DNA from: Chlamydiota bacterium
GTDB taxonomy: Bacteria; Chlamydiota; Chlamydiia; Chlamydiales; SM23-39
DNA: 10,057 bases
Assembly (NCBI GenBank): GCA_021772165.1
Contig: JAJFMM010000016.1
Coordinates: 1 to 10,057 of the forward strand
Direction of reading: 5' to 3'
Positions 1 to 8,200 of this stretch are shown here, piece after piece. The notes under the pieces were generated by a model. The model did not search any database and was not told where the DNA came from. It saw nothing but the letters and a program-made list of their open reading frames with translations. Both the position numbers and the translations under genes were made by a program. Positions within the stretch are counted from its first letter, which is position 1, and each line of letters opens with the position of its first letter.

Positions 1-1
1 T

Positions 2-271
2 TGCCTCCCAACATACTCTATGAAGAGAGAAGAGCTTTTTTATACACTGGCACAGGAGCTGCTCTTAATCTCCATGTACCGTTCATTTATCGAATCACTT
101 GCAAGTGAAAATGTCGCAAGGCTTGCATCGATGCAGGCTGCGGAAAATAACATTGAAGATCGCTTAGCTACGCTTGAAAGTAACTACCACTTGCAAAGAC
201 AGACCCAGATCACCGAAGAGCTCTTCGACATTCTTTCCGGATTTGAAGAGTTGGAAAAGAGGATGGATTGA
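2..271 (+). CDS. atpG: F-type ATP synthase gamma subunit, N-ATPase type (3' end only)
   Basis: This is the last 89 codons of a rotary ATPase gamma subunit. The reading frame is open to the left edge, so the ATG at 20 is internal and the true start lies outside the window. Gamma is the central rotor shaft that couples ion flow through the membrane Fo sector to the catalytic F1 head. The visible part is the C-terminal helix with the conserved pattern SLASENxxRLxxMxxAxxNI, then the RQxxIT-EL-DIxxGFE ending. The ESLASEN and GFEEL wording resembles the alternate (N-ATPase, Na+-type) gamma more than the usual proton-ATPase form. In N-ATPase operons gamma is the last gene, which agrees with the unrelated genes that follow. 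The family assignment is strong. The N-ATPase subtype is an inference from the C-terminus alone. No hairpin terminator follows the stop. Confidence 0.85.
   Translation, partial: CLPTYSMKREELFYTLAQELLLISMYRSFIESLASENVARLASMQAAENNIEDRLATLESNYHLQRQTQITEELFDILSGFEELEKRMD
172..241 (+). repeat. Direct repeat copy 1 (within atpG 3' end)
   Basis: This stretch of the ATPase gamma gene recurs as a shortened copy just after dsbB (973-1017). Bases 172-204 match 973-1005 at 31 of 33 positions, and 230-241 match 1006-1017 at 11 of 12. The 25 bases at 205-229 are missing from the second copy. The missing block is bounded by a short GAC repeat, as expected for a slippage deletion. This copy is in frame and apparently functional. 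Confidence 0.9.
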
Positions 272-316
272 ATCATTTAGTTGTAAAATTCCAAAGGATT
301 AGGTAATTTAAAGAAT

Positions 317-478
317 ATGATGGCATTGCTGTTCCTGATCTATTCGTGTGCGATTGTCGCTTTTCTTATAGGCAGACGTAAAATCGGGATTATATTGGCC
401 TTGGCAAATCTTGTTCTCATGCTTGCAATGTACATTTACCATATAAATTTACTACCTCCCTGGGAAATCATTATATGA
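317..478 (+). CDS. Small two-helix membrane protein, DUF5993-like
   Basis: This is a 53-residue open frame. Two hydrophobic helices (about residues 2-18 and 23-41) are separated by a short basic turn, GRRK (19-22), and followed by a tail ending LPPWEIII. The turn would sit in the cytoplasm, placing both ends outside. The ATG at 317 is followed directly by a second ATG at 320 and either could start the protein. No strong ribosome site is seen, only a purine-rich TTAAAGAA. Its stop overlaps the dsbB start in an ATGA arrangement, so the two are probably translationally coupled. Length, two-helix layout and position directly before a dsbB match what I recall of DUF5993 proteins, which often accompany this type of DsbB. 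Their role is unknown to me; a partner or stabiliser of DsbB is a guess. Reality of the gene: fairly sure; family: moderate. Confidence 0.7.
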   Translation: MMALLFLIYSCAIVAFLIGRRKIGIILALANLVLMLAMYIYHINLLPPWEIII

Positions 479-978
479 AGCTGCTCCGGTTTCTCAATGC
501 GCTATTCATCTTAGTCCTTTGCGGGGTCTTGTTCGGTGGGTTTTTCGTTCAGTTTGATTTTCATGAACAGCCTTGCCCTTTTTGTATGCTTCAGCGTCTT
601 TCAATGATCGGTGTCGCCTGTGGCCCCGTGCTCAATTTAAGATATGGAATTCGCCCCTTTCATTATGGAATGAGTCTTCTAGCCTCTATTTTCGGAGCGG
701 CAGTTGCAGTGAGGCAGGTTGCGTATCATGTATGTCCAACTTTTCCCGTTTTTGATAAGCCTGTTTTCGGACTCTATCTTTATACCTGGGGATTGATCGT
801 TTTCGTTTGTTCGATACTAGCGATTTCTCTACTACTTCTCTTCCATAAGAAAGAAGATGAAGCATCCGTAAAAATGAATCTTTTTGAGAAGTTTACGCTT
901 CTTTTCATCCTGATCCTGGCTCTTGCCAATATGATCACCACAGTTCAAGAATGTGGCTTGAGCCCATGCGCAGCTTGA
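475..978 (+). CDS. dsbB: Disulfide bond formation protein B family (quinone-linked thiol oxidase)
   Basis: This is a 167-residue inner-membrane protein of the DsbB family. Such proteins reoxidise a periplasmic DsbA-type thiol oxidase and pass the electrons to quinone. The hallmark CPFCMLQR motif places a redox Cys pair at C34 and C37, in the first periplasmic loop after TM1 (about 7-25). Further helices lie at about 42-58, 65-83, 100-122 and 138-155. The classical Cys pair in the second periplasmic loop is absent: that loop has only C87. A fifth helix is followed by a periplasmic C-terminal tail with ECGLSPC (C160, C165), which could serve as the second pair. The conserved GLYLYTW segment (99-105) fits the same non-E. 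coli-like subfamily. The start is supported by GGGA at 462-465, nine bases before ATG, and by the ATGA overlap with the upstream small membrane gene. The stop codon falls inside the duplicated atpG fragment, so the extreme C-terminus may have been reshaped. Confidence 0.88.
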   Translation: MKLLRFLNALFILVLCGVLFGGFFVQFDFHEQPCPFCMLQRLSMIGVACGPVLNLRYGIRPFHYGMSLLASIFGAAVAVRQVAYHVCPTFPVFDKPVFGLYLYTWGLIVFVCSILAISLLLLFHKKEDEASVKMNLFEKFTLLFILILALANMITTVQECGLSPCAA

Positions 979-1017
979 AAGTAACTACTACTTGCAAAGA
1001 TAGACACTCTTTCCGGA
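973..1017 (+). repeat. Direct repeat copy 2: decayed atpG fragment after dsbB
   Basis: This is a degenerate copy of atpG bases 172-241 with a 25-base internal deletion and three substitutions. Read in the original gamma frame it gives LESNYYLQR and then a TAG stop, so it cannot encode gamma. It overlaps the last bases of dsbB: the dsbB TGA stop is the TTGA that in atpG reads Leu-Glu out of frame. It fills most of the short gap between dsbB and the convergent DUF389 gene. Confidence 0.88.
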
Positions 1018-1025
1018 GTAGGTCT

Positions 1026-1907
1026 TCATACCCAATTTTTTCTAAATATCATGAGAAAAACAACTAATGCCGTCAAAAAAAACACACACAGACCAATAGC
1101 GATGTATGTGGCCTTTTTTGCACGATCTTTCTCCCACCAAGTCAACGGACTTATGCCCTGAATCAGAAATGTTGCCATCCCAGAAAGGTTGATGCAAATC
1201 ACATTTGTCAGAAATAGAGCTAATGCACCCAAAGCCAGTGTAAACTGCCCACTTCCTAATAGCATTCCAAAAACCACAAGTGGAGGTAGCAATGCAACAG
1301 CTACCATCACACCAATCAATGTTGCTGATACTCCTGTTGCGAATGCCAGAGCCCCTGCGCAACCAGAGGCTAAGGCTACGATAATATTTCCTATTGCAAT
1401 GCGTGTTTGCGATAACATTTGAACCAATGTCAGATCCAGCTGAAACACCATACCAATGAGCACTGCTATAATGACCGATGTTGTAATCCCGGCTATACTC
1501 GTCAAAGACGCGTGGCGTAGCAGCGCTAAATCACCCAACGTCGAGGCAAGAGATAACGCCACGATGGGACCGATTAAAGGAGCAATTACCATCGCGCCGA
1601 TAATAACAATCACGCTATTTTCATAAAAACCAATAGCCGCCACAATGGTGGCTAGTATAGACATCATTAGATAGACTTTCGAAAATTGAGCAGCTTCTTT
1701 AATATCCTCATAGAGCTCCTCTCGCCCAATCCTCCCAGGCAATTCTTCCTCTTCTTTAGACTTTACACGGGGCAATATTGCTTCAACCGGGAGAACGATT
1801 AACCGGTTACCCTCCTCGCTAGGATACTGTTTTTCCAACAAATCCATCACTAGTTCGCTCTCTTTCGCATCTAATAAAATTCTCAGAAGAATTTCTTCGT
1901 TTTGCAT
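1026..1907 (-). CDS. DUF389 family (TIGR00341-like) membrane protein
   Basis: This is a 293-residue polytopic membrane protein of unknown function. Residues 1-75 form a soluble N-terminal region containing GRIGREELYEDI (58-69), the usual lead-in of DUF389 proteins. The signature GAMVIAPLIGPI (104-115) lies in the second hydrophobic segment. Hydrophobic stretches sit at about 76-94, 98-122, 136-156, 172-192, 196-218, 222-248 and 267-287, with a PPL kink at 208-210 and a basic C-terminus. Length is slightly below the roughly 300-plus residues typical of the family. The gene is convergent with dsbB (47 bases between the stops) and divergent from the NRPS operon. No strong Shine-Dalgarno precedes the chosen ATG; only an AGAAAAA tract is present. 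I know of no established activity for the family, and nothing in the context assigns one. Membership is clear; function is unassigned. Confidence 0.88.
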   Translation of the reverse strand: MQNEEILLRILLDAKESELVMDLLEKQYPSEEGNRLIVLPVEAILPRVKSKEEEELPGRIGREELYEDIKEAAQFSKVYLMMSILATIVAAIGFYENSVIVIIGAMVIAPLIGPIVALSLASTLGDLALLRHASLTSIAGITTSVIIAVLIGMVFQLDLTLVQMLSQTRIAIGNIIVALASGCAGALAFATGVSATLIGVMVAVALLPPLVVFGMLLGSGQFTLALGALALFLTNVICINLSGMATFLIQGISPLTWWEKDRAKKATYIAIGLCVFFLTALVVFLMIFRKNWV

Positions 1908-2242
1908 CTGAATTTTTCTATATTCAAGTAGATTTTGTTCCTAGAGAAGCTCATGAATTCCATCGCTATCTTTCTCCTTCACCATCATCTCAATCAATCT
2001 TAATGCCATCGCAGCGCTATCCTTCTAATTCAGAGTCTTTTATTCTGTTTTTGTTTGAGCGTGTTTAAAGTAGAACCAGTATACACCCTCTACTATGCAG
2101 GTTGCTATTGGTTGATCGGTATGTCAAGAGATTCTACCCGCAACCATTTAAATCCCTCATATTCAACACAAGACAGGTGCTGATTTTCTAACGTCATCGA
2201 GATAAAACTCTGCTTTTCCAGAATGTATGAAATTGCTAGGTT
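1908..2242. other. 335-base divergent intergenic region upstream of the NRPS operon
   Basis: This gap separates the divergently oriented DUF389 and NRPS genes and must carry both upstream control regions. No intact gene longer than about 30 codons was found. The best sigma-70-like candidate for the NRPS is TTGAGC (2055-2060) with TATACA (2080-2085), but the 19-base spacing is long and the match poor. A loose inverted pair, GGTTGC near 2100 and GCAACC near 2141, brackets about 35 bases and is not a convincing operator. If the promoter candidate is right, the mRNA leader would be about 150 bases. The possible gene debris on the minus strand is listed separately. Confidence 0.5.
1941..2240 (-). 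pseudogene. Possible minus-strand gene debris
   Basis: Reading the minus strand from about 2240 down to 1941 gives coding-like stretches broken by one frame change and stops. The first frame ends with KWLRVESLDIPINQ and a TAG at 2105-2107, and contains an ATG at 2195-2197. A shifted frame continues as IVEGVYWFYFKHAQTKTE to a TAA at 2040-2042. After another stop at 2025-2027 the same frame gives DSAAMALRLIEMMVKEKD and ends with a TAG at 1941-1943. The last two stretches share a frame and the first differs by a shift. I do not recognise a family. The pieces could be a decayed gene or chance open frames, so this call is tentative. Confidence 0.22.
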
Positions 2243-2251
2243 GTGAATATG
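2238..2251 (+). promoter_or_regulatory. Weak ribosome site deciding the NRPS start
   Basis: AGG at 2238-2240 lies eight bases before ATG at 2249 but only two bases before the alternative in-frame GTG at 2243. The spacing favours ATG 2249, giving a protein two residues shorter than the GTG start. The site itself is weak, so modest initiation is expected. Confidence 0.5.
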
Positions 2252-5200
2252 GGAAATCTGACACGACCGCTTTCAAATATTGAAAAAAGACTCCGGACTG
2301 CGAGCCTGATGGATGAGGGCTGGGCAACCTACAACCAGCCGATGACCTTTCAATTGAAAGGGAACCTAGATCTTGCTCAGCTAGAAAAAGCTCTGCAGTC
2401 TTTAACCGAGATCCACCCTGAGCTGCGTTCTACCTATTTAGAAAAGGAAGTACGCGTAGAGGAAAAGGTAGTTTTACCGCTCATCAAGAAAGACTTTCAC
2501 CATATCTCCGATGAAAAAGCTCGCCTGCAGGAAGCCATTCGTTTTATGGAAAAAGAGGCTAGAGAGCCGATCGATTTGCTCTCCCCTCCTCTCATGCGCG
2601 CTCATCTTGCTGATCTGGGCGGCAATTCATGGATTTTACAGCTCAACTGGCACCACCTTATCGTCGATGGCCACTCGATTTCTGTTTTCCTCCAACAGCT
2701 ATCCGATCTCTACAATGATCGACCTATTGAAAAGAATCAGCTGGGAACAGAGACGGAAACGATCTCCTGTGAACTGAATGAATCGCTGGATTATTGGAAA
2801 AAGACACTGGAAGGAGCCCATTTCTCCCTGGAGCTTCCGAAAACTAGCGAAACACCCAACGATAACCATCGAAAAGGTAGCTTTGTCAATACAGTGCTCG
2901 ATCCGGAACTCTCTAAACAGTTTCTCGCCTATTCTCAGGAAAAGAAAAATACACCCTTTCGATGCATGATGGCCGCTTTTTCTGCGCTTTTATACAGATA
3001 TACAGGTCAGGAAGATTTCATCATTGGGTATCCGATCGATTTACGGAAAAACGCTGAAGAGAAAAGCTTAGGTCTTTTTATCAATAACCTGCCAATGCGC
3101 TTTTCCTGTGATTCCAAAACAAGCTATTCAGATCTTCTGACACAGGTTTCTCAAGCGAGACGAAGCTCTAAAGCTCATCAGGCATGCCCTTTTGAAGAGA
3201 TTGCCAGGGTAATGGGATCTGAAGTCGTTCATCTCCGCCAACCCCTCTTCAATGTCAGCTTTGAATTAGAGAATTTTTCTGCTGAGTTTCTCGATTTGGA
3301 AGATATCTTTTGTGAAGAGCTGATTGTCGACACGCAAACTGCTAAGTTCGATCTGTCTCTGAAGGCTTATGTGGAAAAAAGCGGAGTTCGCCTCTATTTC
3401 GAATATGCCACCGGCCTCTTTTCTAAAGAATTCATAGAAAGAATGGTCAAAAACTTCCGGATACTCCTTAAAGGACTCCTGGATCATCCCGAGGAATCGA
3501 TCTCCAAACAGCCTCTTTTAACGGAAGAAGAGCACTACCAAGTACTCACTCTTGGCCAGGGAGCTCTCTCCAATTATCCTCGCGATAGTCATGTAGTCGA
3601 GCTGTTTGAAAAACAGGTAAAAGATGCTGGATCTCGAGAGGCGCTTCACTCTTCTGAAAAATCCCTAAAGTATGAAGAGCTCAATCTAAAAGCGAATCGT
3701 TTAGCTCGTTATTTACAATCTCTGGGAGTTAAAAAAGGCGATTTTGTCGGCATTTCCCTTTTAAGATCTGTCGATCTGATTGTCGGAATCCTGGGCATCG
3801 TTAAAGCCGGTGCAGCCTACGTCCCGATCGACGAAAGCTACCCGCCTGAAAGAAAACAGTACATGCTCGAAGACTCAAAAATCGAAGTGCTTCTGACTCA
3901 GCAATCACTGGAGAGCAGTTTTAGCGGGGTTTCTAAAATTGTAACTCTGGACAAAACCGATCCGTCATGGGAAACGCTCTCTTCAGAAAATTTAGGCGTC
4001 TCTCTTCTTCCTGAAGACAAACTTTGTATGAACTACACTTCCGGATCGACAGGAAAACCAAAGGGTGTTGCCATTTTGCATCGAGGAGCGGTCCGTCTCG
4101 TAAAAAATACGGATTGGATCCAGGTCTCTCCCGAAGATCGATTCCTACACATCGCAAATATCTCCTTCGATCCACTCACCTATGAAGTTTGGGGCTCTCT
4201 TCTCAATGGGGCCTCTCTCATTGTCTATCCTCCCGGTCGTTTGGCTCTGGCAGAACTGAAAGAGTTCATCGCAAAAGAGCGCATTACTTCAGCTCTCTTT
4301 ACAGCTCGCCTCTTCACTCTCCTCGCCGATGAGGCGGATCTGGAGTCTCTGCAAGGCATGAAAGAGATTCTCTCCGGTGGGGAAGCAATGTCTCTTGCCG
4401 CAGCGAAAAAGCTTTCGGAGAGATTGCCTAAATGCCGCATTGTCAATGCCTATGGACCCACGGAAAATAGCGTTGTTTCAACCTTCTATCCGATTCATCC
4501 GGAGGAGCTCAAAAAGGGAGCCACAGTACCTATCGGCCGTCCGATTGCCAACAGCGGCGTCTATCTGCTTGACCGCAACCGTCAGTTGGTGCCCTTCGGC
4601 GCGGCGGGTGAGCTGGTCTGTTCCGGAGATGGAATTGCGGGAGGCTATTGGGAAAGAAATGAGTTAACCTCTGAAGTATTCCTCCCCGACCCTTTTAGCC
4701 TCCGATCTAATTCGAAAATGTATCTTTCAGGAGACCTGGTCCGTTTTCTTTCCGACGGAAATCTCGAGTATCTCGGAAGAATGGACAACCAGATCAAGAT
4801 CCGCGGCTTCCGAATTGAACTAGGCGAGATCGAAGAGACGATCAAGCATTTTCCCAAGGTGATCGACAGCATAGTGCTAGTCATAGAAGAGACACCTGGC
4901 GATAAGAAGCTAGTCGCTTATGTTGAAACAGGAAAAGAAACGCTGAATGAAGATGATTTACGCAGCGCAGCGTCTAAGGAACTTCCCGGCTACATGGTTC
5001 CTTCTTTCTTTGTTTTAATGGAAAAGTTTCCCGTCACCCCGAACCAAAAGATTGATCGAAAAGCGCTTCCATCGCCAGTTGTCGGAAAAAAAGGAAAAGC
5101 AGCCTTCAAAACTGCAACTGAGAAAGCAATTGCCGCGATCTGGTCTAAGATCCTTCACGTCGAACACATAGCGCCTGATGACCACTTTTTCAAACTAGGC

Positions 5201-8200
5201 GGCGATTCTATTCATGCAATGCAGGTGATTTCACATCTGGAAAAAGAACTGCAAATCGACATTTCCATTGACCAATTGTTTAAGTATCCAGTTCTCTCCG
5301 AGTTCGCTTCTCAAACCGAAAAAGGAGGGAGCTCAAAAGAAAAAATCCCCAAACGAAAAGTCCACAGTCCCATTCCTCTTTCTTTGAATGAAGAGTCGTT
5401 ATGGCTGCTCGAGAAATTTCAGCCAGGCTCTCTGGCCTATATGCTTCCTTTTGCTTTCCGCATAGAAGGGACCGTCGATGTAAAAAGATTAAAGGTATCT
5501 TTAGAAAAGATCCTACAACGGCACGAGGCTTTACGCACCCGGTTTATCGAAAAAAATGGAAACGGACTGCAAAGCATCGAAAAGCAGTGTTCCGATGCTT
5601 TTATTGAACTGCAACTCAATGAAAAAGAGGGACTCGAGTTCATCCGCAAACAAGCAGCTGTAGGGATGGATCTGACACAATTACCTCTCCTGCAAATTCA
5701 TATAATTAAAGTGCAGAGCGATCTCTATTTAGTCCTGTTTCGCGCACATCATATCATTTTCGACGGATGGTCGGCCGGAGTTTTCTTCCAAGAGTGGACC
5801 GCAACTCAGCCTTTGCCCGATCTGCCTATCCAGTATGGTGATTTTTCCGAGTGGCAAAGAGAATTTTTACAGACCGAAGACGCGATTAACCAATTGGACT
5901 ATTGGAAGAACCAATTGAGCGGAGCCCCCGAACTTTTTGAACTGCCTTGGGATAAACCTAGGCTCTCCCAATTTAGCGGCAAGGGCGATTGCGCAAAACT
6001 TGAATTTTCTGAGGAATTGAGTCGTTCTCTTATTGAAGCCGCAAAACAACAAGGGGTAACAGCTTTTGTGCTCCTAATAGCGGCATATAAAGTCTTACTT
6101 TATCGATATAGCGGGAAAGAGGATATTCTCATAGGGACGCCATTTGCGAATCGAAATAGAGCTGAGTTAGAACCTCTCATCGGATTCTTTGTTCAGATGC
6201 TAGCCATCCGTTCAAATATTACAGGAGATTTCTCTGAATTCGTACAGCAAGTGAACCTGACGATGTCGGATGCCTATCAAAATGGAGATATCCCTTTTGA
6301 AAAGATTGTCTATGAGCTAAACCCCACCCGCAATCCTAGCTATAACCCCGTTTTCCAGGTCGGATTTGGCTTGGAAAATATCGCAGATACATCGATCGAC
6401 CTAGAGGGGGCGAAAGTTAAAGAGATTGCATTAGAGTCCAAAGTAGCCAAATTCGATATGCATTTGACGATGAAAGAGGTTGAGGGGAAATTCAGGTGTT
6501 ACCTCGAATATTGCACCGATTTGTTTGAAAAACAAACATGTCAGAGCATGTTGAGGCACTTTGAGACTCTGCTGAGAGGCATTGTTGAAAATCCGAAGGA
6601 GAAGATAGCTCTCATTCCTCTCATGAAGAAAGTAGAGCAGCGCCAAATCACAGTTGAATGGAATGATACAACAGCACCGTATCCGAGAGATGAATCGATA
6701 CCGAGCCTTTTTGAGAAGATTGTTGCTGAACTGCCAGAGCGAGCTGCAATGCGCTTCCTCGGTGAAGAGATGACTTATCGGCAGTTGAATGAAAAGTCCA
6801 ATCAGTTTGCTCACTACTTGCAAGAACAGGGAGTCAAAAAAGGAGATTTCGTAGGAATCTCACTCGATCGTTCTTTCGAATTAATTATTGGACTCTTGGG
6901 GATTTTAAAGGCAGGCGCCGCTTATGTGCCCATCGACGGAGCCTACCCGGCAGAGCGGCAAGAATTTATGATCGAGAACAGCGGTATTCGTGCGCATGTA
7001 AAGCAAGAAATGTTCGCGGCTATGAAAACTGAGTCCACAGAGAATCTAGGCTTGGAAGTAGGTCCCCTTGACTTGGCTTACATCAACTACACTTCAGGCT
7101 CCACAGGAAGACCAAAGGGAGTGGAGGTGCCGCACCGCGGCGTCATCCGCCTCATTAAAAATAGTGGTTTTTTCGAACCCACTCCTCAAGACCGCGTTCT
7201 CAACATGGCGAGCATTTCATTTGATGCGACAACGGCAGAAATTTGGGGAGCGCTGCTGAATGGAGCTTGCCTCTGCATTTTCCCACAGAAAAAACTCTCT
7301 CTCGATGAGTTAGGGACATTTCTTGTGAATGAAAAGATCACATACGGCCTTTTTACTGCTCGCCTTTTCAATCTACTGGTCGAGCAGCAACTCTCCTCGC
7401 TAAAACAGATGAAATGCATGGCTTCAGGCGGCGAAGCGATGTCTGTGTACCACTCCAAAATCGCCTTTGAAGCCCTTCCAAACTGTCAACTGGTCAACGC
7501 TTACGGTCCTACTGAAAACAGCGTTTGCACAACTTTTTATGTCATCCATGATTTGTCGAAAATTGAGCAAAATGTCCCGATCGGGAGGCCAATTAACAAT
7601 ACGACAGTTTATGTCCTCGATGCGAATAGGCAGCCCGTTCCAGTCGGCGTGCATGGAGAACTCTACACCGGCGGTGATGGTTTGGCTAAGGGCTATTTAA
7701 AACGACCCGATCTAACCGATGAAAAATTTCTGCCCAATCCGTTCGGAGAAGGTAAACTCTATCAAACCGGAGATTTAGTAAAATTTCTACCCGATGGGAA
7801 TCTCGTTTATATGGGCCGTATTGACAATCAGGTGAAGATCCGAGGGTTTAGAATTGAGCTCGGAGAAGTGGAAGATGTGCTCCGCCACTATGAAAAGCTC
7901 GCCGATTGCATCGCTATGGCCAGAGAAGATGTTCCCGGAGAAAAGCATCTTGTCGTCTATGTCGAGCCAAAAATGGGAGAAAACTTGACGAAGGAAGAGA
8001 TCAACGACTATGCCGCGTCCAAACTTCCGAAGTACATGGTTCCGAGTTTCTTTATTGTTTTGGATAAATTTCCCGTAACAGCGAATGGCAAAATCGATCG
8101 AAAAGCTCTCCCATCCCCTATCGAGGCATTGGAAAGCAGAGCTTTTGATCCGCCCCAAACTCCGATTGAGCAGGTAATCGCAGATACTTGGTCTGCCCTA

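Noticed and set aside
20..271. Complete 83-residue gene starting at ATG 20
   Set aside because: The frame is open to the left edge and the residues before ATG 20 (LPTYS) continue the gamma family pattern, so the ATG is internal.
1006..1041. Possible terminator between dsbB and the DUF389 gene (ACTC...GAGT with a T-run at 1036-1041)
   Set aside because: The stem is only four base pairs and the T-run lies some 17 bases away; the palindrome falls within the decayed repeat.
1189..1422. 77-codon plus-strand open frame
   Set aside because: It lies fully antisense to the well-supported DUF389 gene and has low-complexity Ala/Pro/Asn content typical of a shadow frame.
2055..2085. Sigma-70 promoter TTGAGC/TATACA for the NRPS operon
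   Set aside because: The spacing of 19 and imperfect hexamers make it too weak to list as a feature; it is mentioned under the intergenic region only.
2243..2248. GTG start for the NRPS
   Set aside because: The only AGG lies two bases upstream, too close; ATG 2249 has proper spacing and costs two residues only.
6431..6823. 130-codon minus-strand open frame inside the NRPS
   Set aside because: It is antisense to the C2/A2 boundary, where the plus-strand frame shows clear family motifs; no domain is recognisable.
7787..8158. 123-codon minus-strand open frame inside the NRPS
   Set aside because: It is antisense to the conserved GRIDNQVKIRGFR and NGKIDRKALP motifs of A2 and is best explained as a shadow.
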